NCBI GenBank assembly: GCA_019424135.1
Contig: JAHYZZ010000003.1
Span: forward strand, 1-42,176
Direction of reading: 5' to 3'
DNA length: 42,176 bases
DNA from: Lachnospiraceae bacterium
Lineage (GTDB): Bacteria > Bacillota > Clostridia > Lachnospirales > Lachnospiraceae
Shown here: positions 7,869 through 15,486 of the stretch, in pieces
Numbering within the stretch: position 1 is the first letter of the stretch
Layout: every line of letters starts with the position of its first letter
Translations under genes and position numbers: made by a program
Notes under the pieces: model-generated
The model's input: only the letters and a program-made list of their open reading frames with translations
Databases searched by the model: none
Told to the model about the DNA's origin: nothing

Positions 7869-9476
7869 TTATTCCTCTTCTGCCGCCGCATCGTCCAGAA
7901 TATTTGTTCCATCACTGACGTCATTTCCTTCTTCGTCCAGAACTGCATCCTGGTATTTGTCATAATGAACTTTATCTCCATTATGGTCTATAAATTCATT
8001 TCCTTCGTTAGACCACGGAATCCATCCATTGCCCCACTCCTTGATGGTGTTAATATCCACTGACTGGCAAAAATATGCGATATGGGCTGCGCCCCAGCTG
8101 TCACCGCAGAAGAACGCCACCGTCTTGGACGTATCCAGTCCACACCCTTCCATATATGCCTTCAACTCAGCCTGGGTTCTTGGAGTACCATCTACATTGT
8201 CAAAATATTGTCCGTTTTCATCATCTCCCTGGAGACACCACACACTTCCTTCGATACGTCCTGCCAGATCATGATAGCTATAACCGGAGTATTCTCCGTT
8301 CCATTCATCTTCACCGCGGTTATCTGCAACCTGTCCTTCTACTTCCCCGCTCAAGATGGCCTTGATGTCATCCATCCAAAGAATTTCATCCGGATTTGCA
8401 ATCGTATCAGAACCAAAACTGTCTACAGATTCTGGAACCACCAGTGTGCTGGTATCCGTATCCAAATCGTATCCATTATAGGACCATGATGTCAGAGCTC
8501 CACTCATTGCATAGGTCTTTACTCCCAGAGATCTGAGCATAAATCCGAGACGTCCCTGGGGAGAAGTGTCTCTTCCGGTCAGGATTACAATGGAATCTTT
8601 GGTAATGCCATACTGTGTACAAACGTCATCTCTGAATTCTTCCAAAGAAATCAGTCTCCATTCTTTGGCATAATCAGATCTCTTTTCTGGCACATAGACA
8701 CGCGGTCTTTCATAAGAATCTGTATTGATATGTACCGCTCCCGGTACATGCCCGGTGGAGAAATAAGAAGACTCTTTGGCATTTCCCCATCCTACATCTA
8801 CTAAAACCACGTTGTCCAGATTATCACCGATGACAGCTTTTGCATCTTCACTTAATTCGGTCTCTTTTCCAGTCTTCACATCGGAAATACTCTTTACGAT
8901 TTCTGTAGGAAGAAACATATCATGGTTCTCATAGGATTCCAGATCTGTCCCTGCATCAATCATCTCATTGGCCTGGAATACAGAAACATCCTTGATTCCC
9001 TGATCATTAAAATACTGGGCAACATGGGCAGCCTGATCCCCTGCATAGTCATAGACAATCACTTGTGAATCTTCTGTAATCCCCTGATCCTCCATAGCTC
9101 TTTCCAGATACGCCTCACGGGGAGCCGCGTCTGCGTAGTCACAGTCCAGCCAGCGTGCTGAGAAAAGCAGAGAATTCTTTAAATGCCCTCCATTTGCTGC
9201 GCCCTCCAGTGCCCATCCAGAATAAGCCTCCTGTGTGCGGGCGTCTACCAGTACTGTATTCTCATCAGAATCATTCATAAACTCCTGTACCTGGTCTGCC
9301 GATGCAGCTTCAAAGTCTCCCATCTGTGCATCATTTGCCAAGTCTGTTGATTCTTCCGCCTTTTTCTGGCTGCCACTCGTCTCCTGGCTGTCAGAACCTG
9401 TCTGTCCGCCACAGCCGACGACCATTGAAGCAGTCATGGCAGCACATAATAGTGATGCTACTAATCGTTTCTTCAT
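7869..9476 (-). CDS. Lipoprotein with three rhodanese-like domains
   Basis: A 535-residue exported lipoprotein. The signal peptide MKKRLVASLLCAAMTASMVV ends in the lipobox at Cys22, followed by a Ser/Glu-rich linker. Three rhodanese-like domains follow, at about residues 60-190, 205-345 and 365-510. The first active-site loop reads VIVYDYAGDQAA (Asp in place of Cys) and the second reads VILTGRDTSPQGR (Thr in place of Cys). Only the third keeps a cysteine, C457 in FFCGDSWGAAH. Rhodaneses transfer sulfane sulfur (or selenium) via a persulfide on that Cys. Here this would occur outside the membrane, anchored by lipid. It leads the group with the 118-residue protein and the MFS carrier, behind the promoter at 9510-9538. 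The substrate is unknown. Confidence 0.85.
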   Translation of the reverse strand: MKKRLVASLLCAAMTASMVVGCGGQTGSDSQETSGSQKKAEESTDLANDAQMGDFEAASADQVQEFMNDSDENTVLVDARTQEAYSGWALEGAANGGHLKNSLLFSARWLDCDYADAAPREAYLERAMEDQGITEDSQVIVYDYAGDQAAHVAQYFNDQGIKDVSVFQANEMIDAGTDLESYENHDMFLPTEIVKSISDVKTGKETELSEDAKAVIGDNLDNVVLVDVGWGNAKESSYFSTGHVPGAVHINTDSYERPRVYVPEKRSDYAKEWRLISLEEFRDDVCTQYGITKDSIVILTGRDTSPQGRLGFMLRSLGVKTYAMSGALTSWSYNGYDLDTDTSTLVVPESVDSFGSDTIANPDEILWMDDIKAILSGEVEGQVADNRGEDEWNGEYSGYSYHDLAGRIEGSVWCLQGDDENGQYFDNVDGTPRTQAELKAYMEGCGLDTSKTVAFFCGDSWGAAHIAYFCQSVDINTIKEWGNGWIPWSNEGNEFIDHNGDKVHYDKYQDAVLDEEGNDVSDGTNILDDAAAEEE

Positions 9477-9509
9477 GTCTTTCTCCTCCTTAAAATAAGT
9501 CCAAAGTGT

Positions 9510-9538
9510 AATATATCATTCTGTCTATTTTTTGACAA
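9510..9538 (-). promoter_or_regulatory. Sigma-A promoter for the rhodanese/MFS operon
   Basis: A -35 TTGTCA and -10 TATATT with a 17-base spacer on the minus strand, about 33 bases upstream of the start at 9476, which has an AAGGAGGAG ribosome site. Confidence 0.65.
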
Positions 9539-9640
9539 ATTCAATATTATAATAAATCTGTATATTTATAGATACTTTAAATCATCTATTTTCAATCTCT
9601 TTCTCGTCTTTCAGTAAATCCTTTTCAAGAAAAAAACATA

Positions 9641-9678
9641 AAAAAATGCTGCATGTGCTTCCCATCACACATGCAGCA
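9641..9678 (-). terminator. Terminator of the creatininase-family gene
   Basis: An 11-base perfect stem (TGCTGCATGTG with its complement) with a short loop, followed in the minus direction by seven T. It lies just after the stop at 9688. Confidence 0.85.
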
Positions 9679-9687
9679 GATCCGCTC

Positions 9688-10494
9688 TTATTTTCGATAT
9701 TCAAATTCAAACTTTACAAATTCATCGATAAAACGAATGATATAATCTACAACCGCATCGCAAACTTCTTTTCCCAATTCTGCCGTAGCGTCTCTGGCAC
9801 TTTTGCTGTAATCTACCCCCGCGGCATGTCCATGCTCAATCAGATCACCTGTTTTGGAAACATCACGAGTTCGAAGATTCAAATATACAGCAGCTCCGTC
9901 AAACTCTCCTCTGTGAAGATCCAGAAACTGAATATTGCCGATCTTCTGATTGTCCGGTATGTGTGCCCGCTCCACTTTCACCGTCTCCGGAGCAATGTGC
10001 ATCATGACAGCTGTTTCAGTAATATCACCGTGGCCGATCAGCCCCCACTCGGGATTCAAATCTCCCGCTACCTCAAACCACTGAATATTCGCCACAGGAA
10101 CATTTTTCAACCGCAGGTACTGTCCCACATCATAGAGAGCATTGTTATTTCCCCCATGTCCGTTCAAGAAAAGAAAATGGGTAAATCCATAAGAAACCAG
10201 CTGGTCGCATACCTCTTTTACATACGTTGCAAGCGTAGTCTGCGAAACCGCCATTGTTCCTGGAAAATCCGCATGATAAAGAGCATGCCCATAAGGCACT
10301 ACCGGAGCCACCAGGCCTTTATCTGTCTTTTCTCCTACCTTCTTTGCCAGATATTCAGCCACAATCCAGTCGGTTCCGACAGGAAGAGCCGGGCCATGCT
10401 GTTCCGTGCTGCCCACAGGAATAATCGCCAGCTTTTTGGTCTTCAGCGCTTCCTGATTTTCTTCCCATGTGTTTTCAAAAATAAAATTACTCAT
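9688..10494 (-). CDS. Creatininase-family amidohydrolase
   Basis: A 268-residue enzyme of the creatinine amidohydrolase fold. Metal and active-site signatures are visible: IPVGSTEQHGPALPVGTDW near the N-terminus (Glu, His and Asp ligands), NGHGGNNNA in the middle, and GHGDITETAVMM with a late Glu. The family opens cyclic amides in the cytoplasm (creatinine) or hydrolyses related N-acyl substrates, including peptide trimming by MftE and formamide hydrolysis in riboflavin-type pathways. Substrate specificity cannot be read from sequence alone. The neighbourhood suggests a nitrogen-heterocycle catabolite. The ATG at 10494 is chosen for its AAGGAGG site; the in-frame ATG 13 codons upstream has none. 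It is divergent from the CmpB gene. Confidence 0.85.
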   Translation of the reverse strand: MSNFIFENTWEENQEALKTKKLAIIPVGSTEQHGPALPVGTDWIVAEYLAKKVGEKTDKGLVAPVVPYGHALYHADFPGTMAVSQTTLATYVKEVCDQLVSYGFTHFLFLNGHGGNNNALYDVGQYLRLKNVPVANIQWFEVAGDLNPEWGLIGHGDITETAVMMHIAPETVKVERAHIPDNQKIGNIQFLDLHRGEFDGAAVYLNLRTRDVSKTGDLIEHGHAAGVDYSKSARDATAELGKEVCDAVVDYIIRFIDEFVKFEFEYRK

Positions 10495-10528
10495 ATGCCG
10501 ATTCCTCCTTTTTATCAAATCTGTCTCT

Positions 10529-10558
10529 ATCATAACTCATAACTCAGATATCTTGCAA
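10529..10558 (-). promoter_or_regulatory. Promoter for the creatininase-family gene
   Basis: A -35 TTGCAA and -10 TATGAT with an 18-base spacer on the minus strand, 34 bases upstream of the start. Confidence 0.55.
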
Positions 10559-10588
10559 GAATACTGCTCTATTTTCTCTCACCTTTTA

Positions 10589-10618
10589 TAGACAATCCCA
10601 AAACACCTGTGATATCAT
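10589..10618 (+). promoter_or_regulatory. Promoter for the CmpB gene
   Basis: TAGACA and TATCAT separated by 18 bases on the plus strand, divergent from the creatininase promoter. The following start at 10673 has only a weak ribosome site. Confidence 0.4.
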
Positions 10619-10672
10619 ACCCTTTGAAACTGTTAGGAAGACGACAGAAAGGATTTTACAAAAGACGACATT

Positions 10673-11971
10673 ATGAGATACACCATCACAGAACTTTTCT
10701 GGCTTCTTCTAATCTACTCTTTTATCGGATGGATCATAGAAGCGGCCGTTGGAACGATCAAAAATAGAAAATTTACAAACAGAGGTTTCTCCACCGGTCC
10801 CTTCTGTCTGGTTTACGGCATCGCTGCCGTACTGATGGAACTGACTTTATCAGAACTAATCAACACTCCCCTGTTCTTATTTCTTGGCTGTGGAATACAG
10901 GCCACCGTCATTGAATGGTTTGCAGGTAAGGCGCTGGAACGAGTAAACCGCCACAAATGGTGGGATTATTCGAACAAAAAGTGGAACTTTGACGGATACA
11001 TCTGTCTGCAATATTCACTTTTGTGGGCAGTGCTGGGCGTGATCAGCATCCGTTGGTCTACACCTTTATTCTTCACTCTTTATCATAAAATCCCCACACC
11101 TGTTTCCACCATCATGGTGTGGGTATTTGTGGTCTATCTTCTATTGGATACAGTGGTCTCTTTTGCAGCGGCATTTCATCTGAGAAGCTTTTCGCTTAAG
11201 GCGCTGCAGGCAGACATCAAATTTGCAGACTGGTCCCGAAAAACAAGGATTCCTATTATCGGCTACGCAGAACGCCGAATGGCAAAAGTATATCCGGCGA
11301 TCCAGGAAAAAGCCGACCACATTTTAACGAAAGGAACATTTGCCGAAGGCTGTGGCTTTTATAAATTGTTCTGGCTGTTTTTATCCGGCTCTCTTCTGGG
11401 AGACCTTACCGAGACAATCTACTGCCGGATCATCGGCGGTACCTGGATGAATCGAAGCAGTCTGGTCTGGGGGCCTTTTAGTATTGTCTGGGGATTTGCC
11501 ATCGTTCTTGCCACGATTCTTCTCTACAAAGACCGGGATAAACCGGACCGTCATATCTTTTTAGTGGGCACCTTTCTTGGCGGTGCCTACGAATATATGT
11601 GCAGTGTCCTTGGAGAAATCGTTTTCGGCCAAATATTTTGGGATTACAGCGAGATTCCCTTTAACCTTGGAGGACGGATTAATCTTCTTTACTGCTTTTT
11701 CTGGGGGATTGCCGCTGTCATCTGGATCAAGGGACTATATCCGCATTTTGCACATTGGATTGAAAAAATTCCAAAGATGACCGGATATATCCTGACCTGG
11801 ATTCTGGTTGCATTCATGAGCATCAACATGTTGGTCTCTGCCGCAGCGCTGATCCGCTATAGTGAGAGGGACGGCGGTCCAGCTGCGAAAAGCGGGTGGG
11901 AGCATGTAATCGACACCCATTTCGATGATCACAGAATGCAACAGCAATATCCAAACGCAAAACAAAAATAA
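10673..11971 (+). CDS. CmpB-type putative ABC-transporter permease with internal duplication
   Basis: A 432-residue multi-spanning membrane protein of the CmpB family (putative ABC-transporter type IV). The family signature appears twice: LFWLLLIYSFIGWIIEA with RGFSTGPFCLVYG in the first 60 residues, and LFWLFLSGSLLGDLTE with SSLVWGPFSIVWG near residues 225-280. Single CmpB proteins are about half this length, so this is a tandem duplication or fusion. Function is unproven in general; roles in membrane or cell-envelope biology have been proposed. No ATPase gene is adjacent. The ATG at 10673 fits the family N-terminus, but the nearest purine-rich site is farther upstream than usual. The gene ends convergent with ptsI. 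Confidence 0.8.
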   Translation: MRYTITELFWLLLIYSFIGWIIEAAVGTIKNRKFTNRGFSTGPFCLVYGIAAVLMELTLSELINTPLFLFLGCGIQATVIEWFAGKALERVNRHKWWDYSNKKWNFDGYICLQYSLLWAVLGVISIRWSTPLFFTLYHKIPTPVSTIMVWVFVVYLLLDTVVSFAAAFHLRSFSLKALQADIKFADWSRKTRIPIIGYAERRMAKVYPAIQEKADHILTKGTFAEGCGFYKLFWLFLSGSLLGDLTETIYCRIIGGTWMNRSSLVWGPFSIVWGFAIVLATILLYKDRDKPDRHIFLVGTFLGGAYEYMCSVLGEIVFGQIFWDYSEIPFNLGGRINLLYCFFWGIAAVIWIKGLYPHFAHWIEKIPKMTGYILTWILVAFMSINMLVSAAALIRYSERDGGPAAKSGWEHVIDTHFDDHRMQQQYPNAKQK

Positions 11972-11990
11972 CATTCATCATATCCAGGAA

Positions 11991-12031
11991 AATCAGGAAA
12001 CAAGACGCTACTTTATACTGGTTTCCCTGAT
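11991..12031 (-). terminator. Probable terminator at the end of ptsI
   Basis: ATCAGGGAAAC at the very end of ptsI can pair with GTTTCCTGAT (one bulge) after a loop of about 20 bases, followed by TTTTCC. The T-run is short, so termination strength is uncertain. The stem overlaps the last codons of ptsI. Confidence 0.4.
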
Positions 12032-13627
12032 CATCTTCCGAACCGGGAGTACACTTGCCGGCGCCACAGACAACTCATCCACCCCCATCTTCAAAAAAGT
12101 TTCTGTGAGCGTCGTATCTGCTCCCAGCTCGCCGCAAATTCCTACCCAACATCCTTCTTTATGCCCATTCTCCACAATCATCTGAATCATCTTCAAAACT
12201 GCCGGATGATAAGGATCGTAGATTGAATCCAACTTCGCATTCTGTCGGTCAATGGCCAGTGTATACTGAGTCAGGTCATTGGTTCCGATACTAAAGAAAT
12301 CCACTTCTTTTCCTAATTCCTCACTGATCATCACGGCAGCCGGCGTTTCTATCATCACACCTTGTTCGAAGCTTCCATAAGGGATTCCTGTTTCATCAAA
12401 CTCTGCCTTGATCTCTTCTACCATGCTTTTAATCTGCTTTACTTCATTTACGGAAATAATCATCGGATACATAATCCCTAACTTACCATATGCACTGGCA
12501 CGAAGGAGTGCCCGAAGCTGCGTCCCAAACATCTCCGGACGGTCCAGGCAAATCCGAATTGCCCGGTACCCCATGGACGGGTTCTCTTCTTTTCCCAGAT
12601 GAAAATATTCGGCCTGCTTGTCCGCGCCAATATCCAAAGTACGGATGATTACCATTTTTCCAGCCATCATCTCCAAAACAGATTTATATGTCTGGAACTG
12701 CTCCTCTTCTGAAGGATAATCCTGTTTTTCCAGATATAAGAACTCACTTCTGAACAGGCCAATACCTTCTGCATCATTTTTTAAAACCTTTTCGATATCC
12801 TCTATGCTTCCAATATTGGCAAAAAGCTTGATCTTTTTGCCATCCGCCGTCACATCTTCCTTACCTTTTAACTCTTGAAGGAGTGCTTTTTGATGTTCCT
12901 GCTCTTCTTTTTTTCCCCGGTATACAAAAAGAGTCTCCTCATCTGGATCAAGAATCAGTTTCCCGGCAAATCCATCGATGACCGCCATACGTCCATTCAT
13001 ATCCTCTGAAGTGCGAATCCCGATCAACGCCGGAATGTTCATGGTACGCGCCAAAATGGCAGTATGAGAATTCATCGAGCCAAGCTCCGTCACAAATCCC
13101 AGAATCTTTGACTTATCCATCTTAACTGTCTTGCTGGGCACCAGTTCTTTGGCAGCCAAGATCACCGGCTCATCCCAAAGATCTTCCTTTTCCTGCCTGC
13201 CATGCAAAAGACCGACTACACGTTCTGTAATATCTTTGATATCCACTGACCGGGCTTTAAAATATTCATCGTCTAACTTTGCAAACCTCTTCGCAAAATG
13301 GTCTCCGGTGACTGCTACCGCATACTCGGCATTCACCTTCTGCCCTTCGATCATGTTACGGATCGAATCATTAAGGTCTTCATCTTCCAACATCATCGAA
13401 TGGACCTCAAAGATTGCTGCCGTGGCCTCTCCCACTTCCTGCAGGGCTTTCTCATAGAGCTGTTCCAGCTGTTCTGCGGCCTTCATTTTTGCCCTTTCAA
13501 AACGGGCAATCTCTGCCTGGGTATCCGCGATGCTCTTCCTTTGCACCACCTGTTCCTCCTTGGAATCATATAAAATCTTTCCAATCGCGATTTCTTTTAA
13601 AATGGATTTCCCTGTATATGTTACCAT
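12008..13627 (-). CDS. ptsI: Phosphoenolpyruvate-protein phosphotransferase (PTS enzyme I)
   Basis: A 539-residue enzyme I, slightly shorter than the roughly 570 of classical members. The phosphorylated histidine lies in GSMNSHTAILARTMNIPA around residue 188. The PEP-binding barrel shows GIGLFRSEFLY, IIRTLDIGADK and FFSIGTNDLTQYTLA, and the C-terminal active-site Cys is in VGICGELGAD. It transfers phosphate from PEP to HPr to drive sugar uptake. It lies 30 bases downstream of the HPr gene, the standard ptsH-ptsI order. The ATG at 13627 sits in a purine-rich AGGGAGGGAG context. Confidence 0.95.
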   Translation of the reverse strand: MVTYTGKSILKEIAIGKILYDSKEEQVVQRKSIADTQAEIARFERAKMKAAEQLEQLYEKALQEVGEATAAIFEVHSMMLEDEDLNDSIRNMIEGQKVNAEYAVAVTGDHFAKRFAKLDDEYFKARSVDIKDITERVVGLLHGRQEKEDLWDEPVILAAKELVPSKTVKMDKSKILGFVTELGSMNSHTAILARTMNIPALIGIRTSEDMNGRMAVIDGFAGKLILDPDEETLFVYRGKKEEQEHQKALLQELKGKEDVTADGKKIKLFANIGSIEDIEKVLKNDAEGIGLFRSEFLYLEKQDYPSEEEQFQTYKSVLEMMAGKMVIIRTLDIGADKQAEYFHLGKEENPSMGYRAIRICLDRPEMFGTQLRALLRASAYGKLGIMYPMIISVNEVKQIKSMVEEIKAEFDETGIPYGSFEQGVMIETPAAVMISEELGKEVDFFSIGTNDLTQYTLAIDRQNAKLDSIYDPYHPAVLKMIQMIVENGHKEGCWVGICGELGADTTLTETFLKMGVDELSVAPASVLPVRKMIRETSIK

Positions 13628-13657
13628 TTTAAATTCTCCCTCCCTTAAGACGCCGAT

Positions 13658-13915
13658 TTATAGATTATTTTTGAAGAACATTTCCATCGCAACGATTGCT
13701 TTATCCTCATCCGGTCCTTCTGCAGTGATGGTCACTTCTGTCCCCTTTTTAATCCCCATTCCCATCACAGCCAAAATCTTTCCAGCATCTGCCTGCTTTC
13801 CATTTCCTTCCAGCATGATCTTCGACTGGAACTTCTTTACCTCTTTTGCAAGGAGACCTGCCGGTCTTGCATGGATCCCCAATTCATCTCGAATTGTATA
13901 GATAGTCCTTTCCAT
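13658..13915 (-). CDS. ptsH: HPr phosphocarrier protein, variant without regulatory Ser46
   Basis: An 85-residue HPr. The catalytic His15 sits in the conserved ELGIHARPAG (11-20). The regulatory region normally reads KSIMGVMSLG with the HPr-kinase target Ser46. Here it reads GKILAVMGMG, which aligns without gaps and puts Lys at position 46. The protein should carry out sugar phosphotransfer but should not be a substrate for HPrK/phosphorylase at this site. It precedes ptsI. The start at 13915 has an AAGGAG-type site. A short inverted repeat TTATAG/CTATAA lies 25-40 bases upstream at 13940-13955. A second, canonical HPr could exist elsewhere in the genome. Confidence 0.92.
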   Translation of the reverse strand: MERTIYTIRDELGIHARPAGLLAKEVKKFQSKIMLEGNGKQADAGKILAVMGMGIKKGTEVTITAEGPDEDKAIVAMEMFFKNNL

Positions 13916-14127
13916 AATGATTACTCCTTTTTTATATTCTTATAGACCCCTATAAAAACCAGCATCTCATAACTTTTCCTTCCTATTGCCTATCATATCA
14001 TATTTTCTGGTGATCATGAAAGCTGCAATCTTTGCACATTTTCCTGCCGGTTCTGAATGGTATTATATCCAGACACTTCATGATTTACACACCAATAATC
14101 TGATCCCCGAAAATAATGGTAAAACAT

Positions 14128-14157
14128 AAAAAATGCCCCGTTTTTTACGGGACATTT
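14128..14157 (-). terminator. Terminator of the small HMA-like gene
   Basis: AAATGTCCCGT pairs with ACGGGGCATTT (one mismatch) around a four-base A loop, followed by a T-run in the minus direction. It lies about 20 bases beyond the stop at 14179. Confidence 0.75.
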
Positions 14158-14178
14158 CCTCATACAGATTGATTCTTC

Positions 14179-14412
14179 CTATACCGCAAATCCACAGAAT
14201 GACAAATCGCATCCCTTACCGACTCTTCTGGAAATATTGACAATCCGGGTCATGACTTCCGGGTACTTTTCCTCTGCTGTCTTCACAAGAAGCTTGGTGT
14301 TATCCTCCTTAAATTCTGCGTCTTCCACTTCCTCCATCTCCTGAATCTCCCTCATGATCTCAGCCGCCATATCCTCCGTGATCGGCTTTGATAACTGATA
14401 ATACCTTCCCAT
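14179..14412 (-). CDS. Small HMA-fold-like protein lacking the CxxC metal site
   Basis: A 77-residue cytoplasmic protein. The pattern MGRYYQLSKPITEDMAAEIM, then MEEVEDAEFKEDNTKLLVKT, then YPEVMTRIVNISRRV suggests the beta-alpha-beta-beta-alpha-beta layout of heavy-metal-associated domains. The CxxC pair that binds metal is absent; only two cysteines remain, close to the end (GCDLSFCGFAV). I do not recognise a named family with certainty. It is a single-gene unit with its own terminator and one of the strongest-looking promoters in the window, so it is probably well expressed or tightly controlled. The ATG follows GAGGG at good spacing. Confidence 0.7.
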   Translation of the reverse strand: MGRYYQLSKPITEDMAAEIMREIQEMEEVEDAEFKEDNTKLLVKTAEEKYPEVMTRIVNISRRVGKGCDLSFCGFAV

Positions 14413-14466
14413 TCCATTAACCCTCTTTCTTTTCTCTTAAGCTGGTTCAATCCAGCATCCTGTATT

Positions 14467-14495
14467 ATTATAGTCTGTGTCCACAGGGTTGTCAA
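14467..14495 (-). promoter_or_regulatory. Consensus promoter with embedded palindrome
   Basis: A perfect -35 TTGACA, a 17-base spacer and a perfect -10 TATAAT on the minus strand. The spacer contains the inverted repeat CTGTG-GA-CACAG, positioned where a bound repressor would block RNA polymerase. It drives the 77-residue HMA-like gene. Confidence 0.8.
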
Positions 14496-14513
14496 AGCAT
14501 TACCGATTCTAAG

Positions 14514-15458
14514 TCAGACAAAATCTGACCTGCTCTTTGTTTCTTCTCTCAAATATCTCTTCAAGGCCTGGAGATACCACTTTCCCATATTGCTTAAAAT
14601 CATATTTTTTTTGACAATATATCCGATTTCCATAATGCTGTTCTGATTCTTCTCATCATCCTGGAAAGGTACCGCAACAAATTCATTCCCATTCAGTTCC
14701 TCACAAATGATCCCTGAACAGAGCGTATATCCGTTCAGTCCTACCATCAGATTCAGCATCGTAGCCCGGTCATTTGCACGAATCAGACGGGGATACTCAT
14801 TGGCAGGTAAAATTTCCTCGGCCAGGTAAAAAGAGCTGTTGTCCCCCTGTTCAAATGCCAGGCATGGGTAGTCCAAAAGCTGCCCAAAAGAAATGGATGT
14901 TTCCTTTGCCAAAGGATGATGCTTCCAAAGATATACATAAGCCTTACATTCAATCAGGCGATGGAACGCAAGGCCTGCCGACCTCATTAGTTTTTCCAGG
15001 CACTTTCTGTTAAAATCACATAGGTAGAGAATTCCAATCTCGCTTCTTAAACTTCCCACATCGCGGATTACTTCACCTGTCTTTGTCTCCCGGATCGCAA
15101 ATTCATACTTAGACATATCAAACTGTTTTGCCATGTCTACAAAAGCTTTTACTGCAAAAGAATAATGCTGAGTAGAGACAGCGAATTTTTTCTTCAACGT
15201 TCCATTTTTCCCATATCTTTCCAGAATCAGTTCATACTGTCCGTAAAGCTGTCTGGCATATAACAGAAATTCCTCGCCGTCCGCTGTAAGAGTCACTCCT
15301 CTCCCGCTGCGATGAAATAATACGATCCCCAGCTCCTTCTCCAGTTCCTTAATCGAACTAGTCAAAGACGGCTGGGAAATATACAACTGTTCCGCTGCTT
15401 TATTCATAGAGCCCATCCTGACCACTGTGATAATGTAGTTTAACTGTGTCAGTGTCAC
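14514..15458 (-). CDS. LysR-family transcriptional regulator
   Basis: A 314-residue LysR regulator. The winged helix-turn-helix occupies about residues 1-60, with the signature LTQLNYIITVVRMGSMNKAAEQLYISQPSL shortened here to MNKAAEQLYISQPSLTSSI plus KELGIVLFHRSGRG. The C-terminal half is the effector-binding domain. The frame stays open further upstream, but the GTG at 15458 gives the usual family N-terminus and has an AGGAG site about 10 bases away, 28 bases after the diguanylate cyclase stop. The extended start would overlap that gene. The two are probably cotranscribed. The regulated target is not evident from this window. Confidence 0.87.
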   Translation of the reverse strand: MTLTQLNYIITVVRMGSMNKAAEQLYISQPSLTSSIKELEKELGIVLFHRSGRGVTLTADGEEFLLYARQLYGQYELILERYGKNGTLKKKFAVSTQHYSFAVKAFVDMAKQFDMSKYEFAIRETKTGEVIRDVGSLRSEIGILYLCDFNRKCLEKLMRSAGLAFHRLIECKAYVYLWKHHPLAKETSISFGQLLDYPCLAFEQGDNSSFYLAEEILPANEYPRLIRANDRATMLNLMVGLNGYTLCSGIICEELNGNEFVAVPFQDDEKNQNSIMEIGYIVKKNMILSNMGKWYLQALKRYLREETKSRSDFV

Positions 15459-15486
15459 TTTGTCATTTCTCCTGTCTGATAAATAT

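Noticed and set aside
9646..10542. A 298-codon open frame on the plus strand opposite the creatininase-family gene
   Set aside because: It is the antisense shadow of a well-conserved enzyme, has no ribosome site and no recognisable motif, and includes the terminator region.
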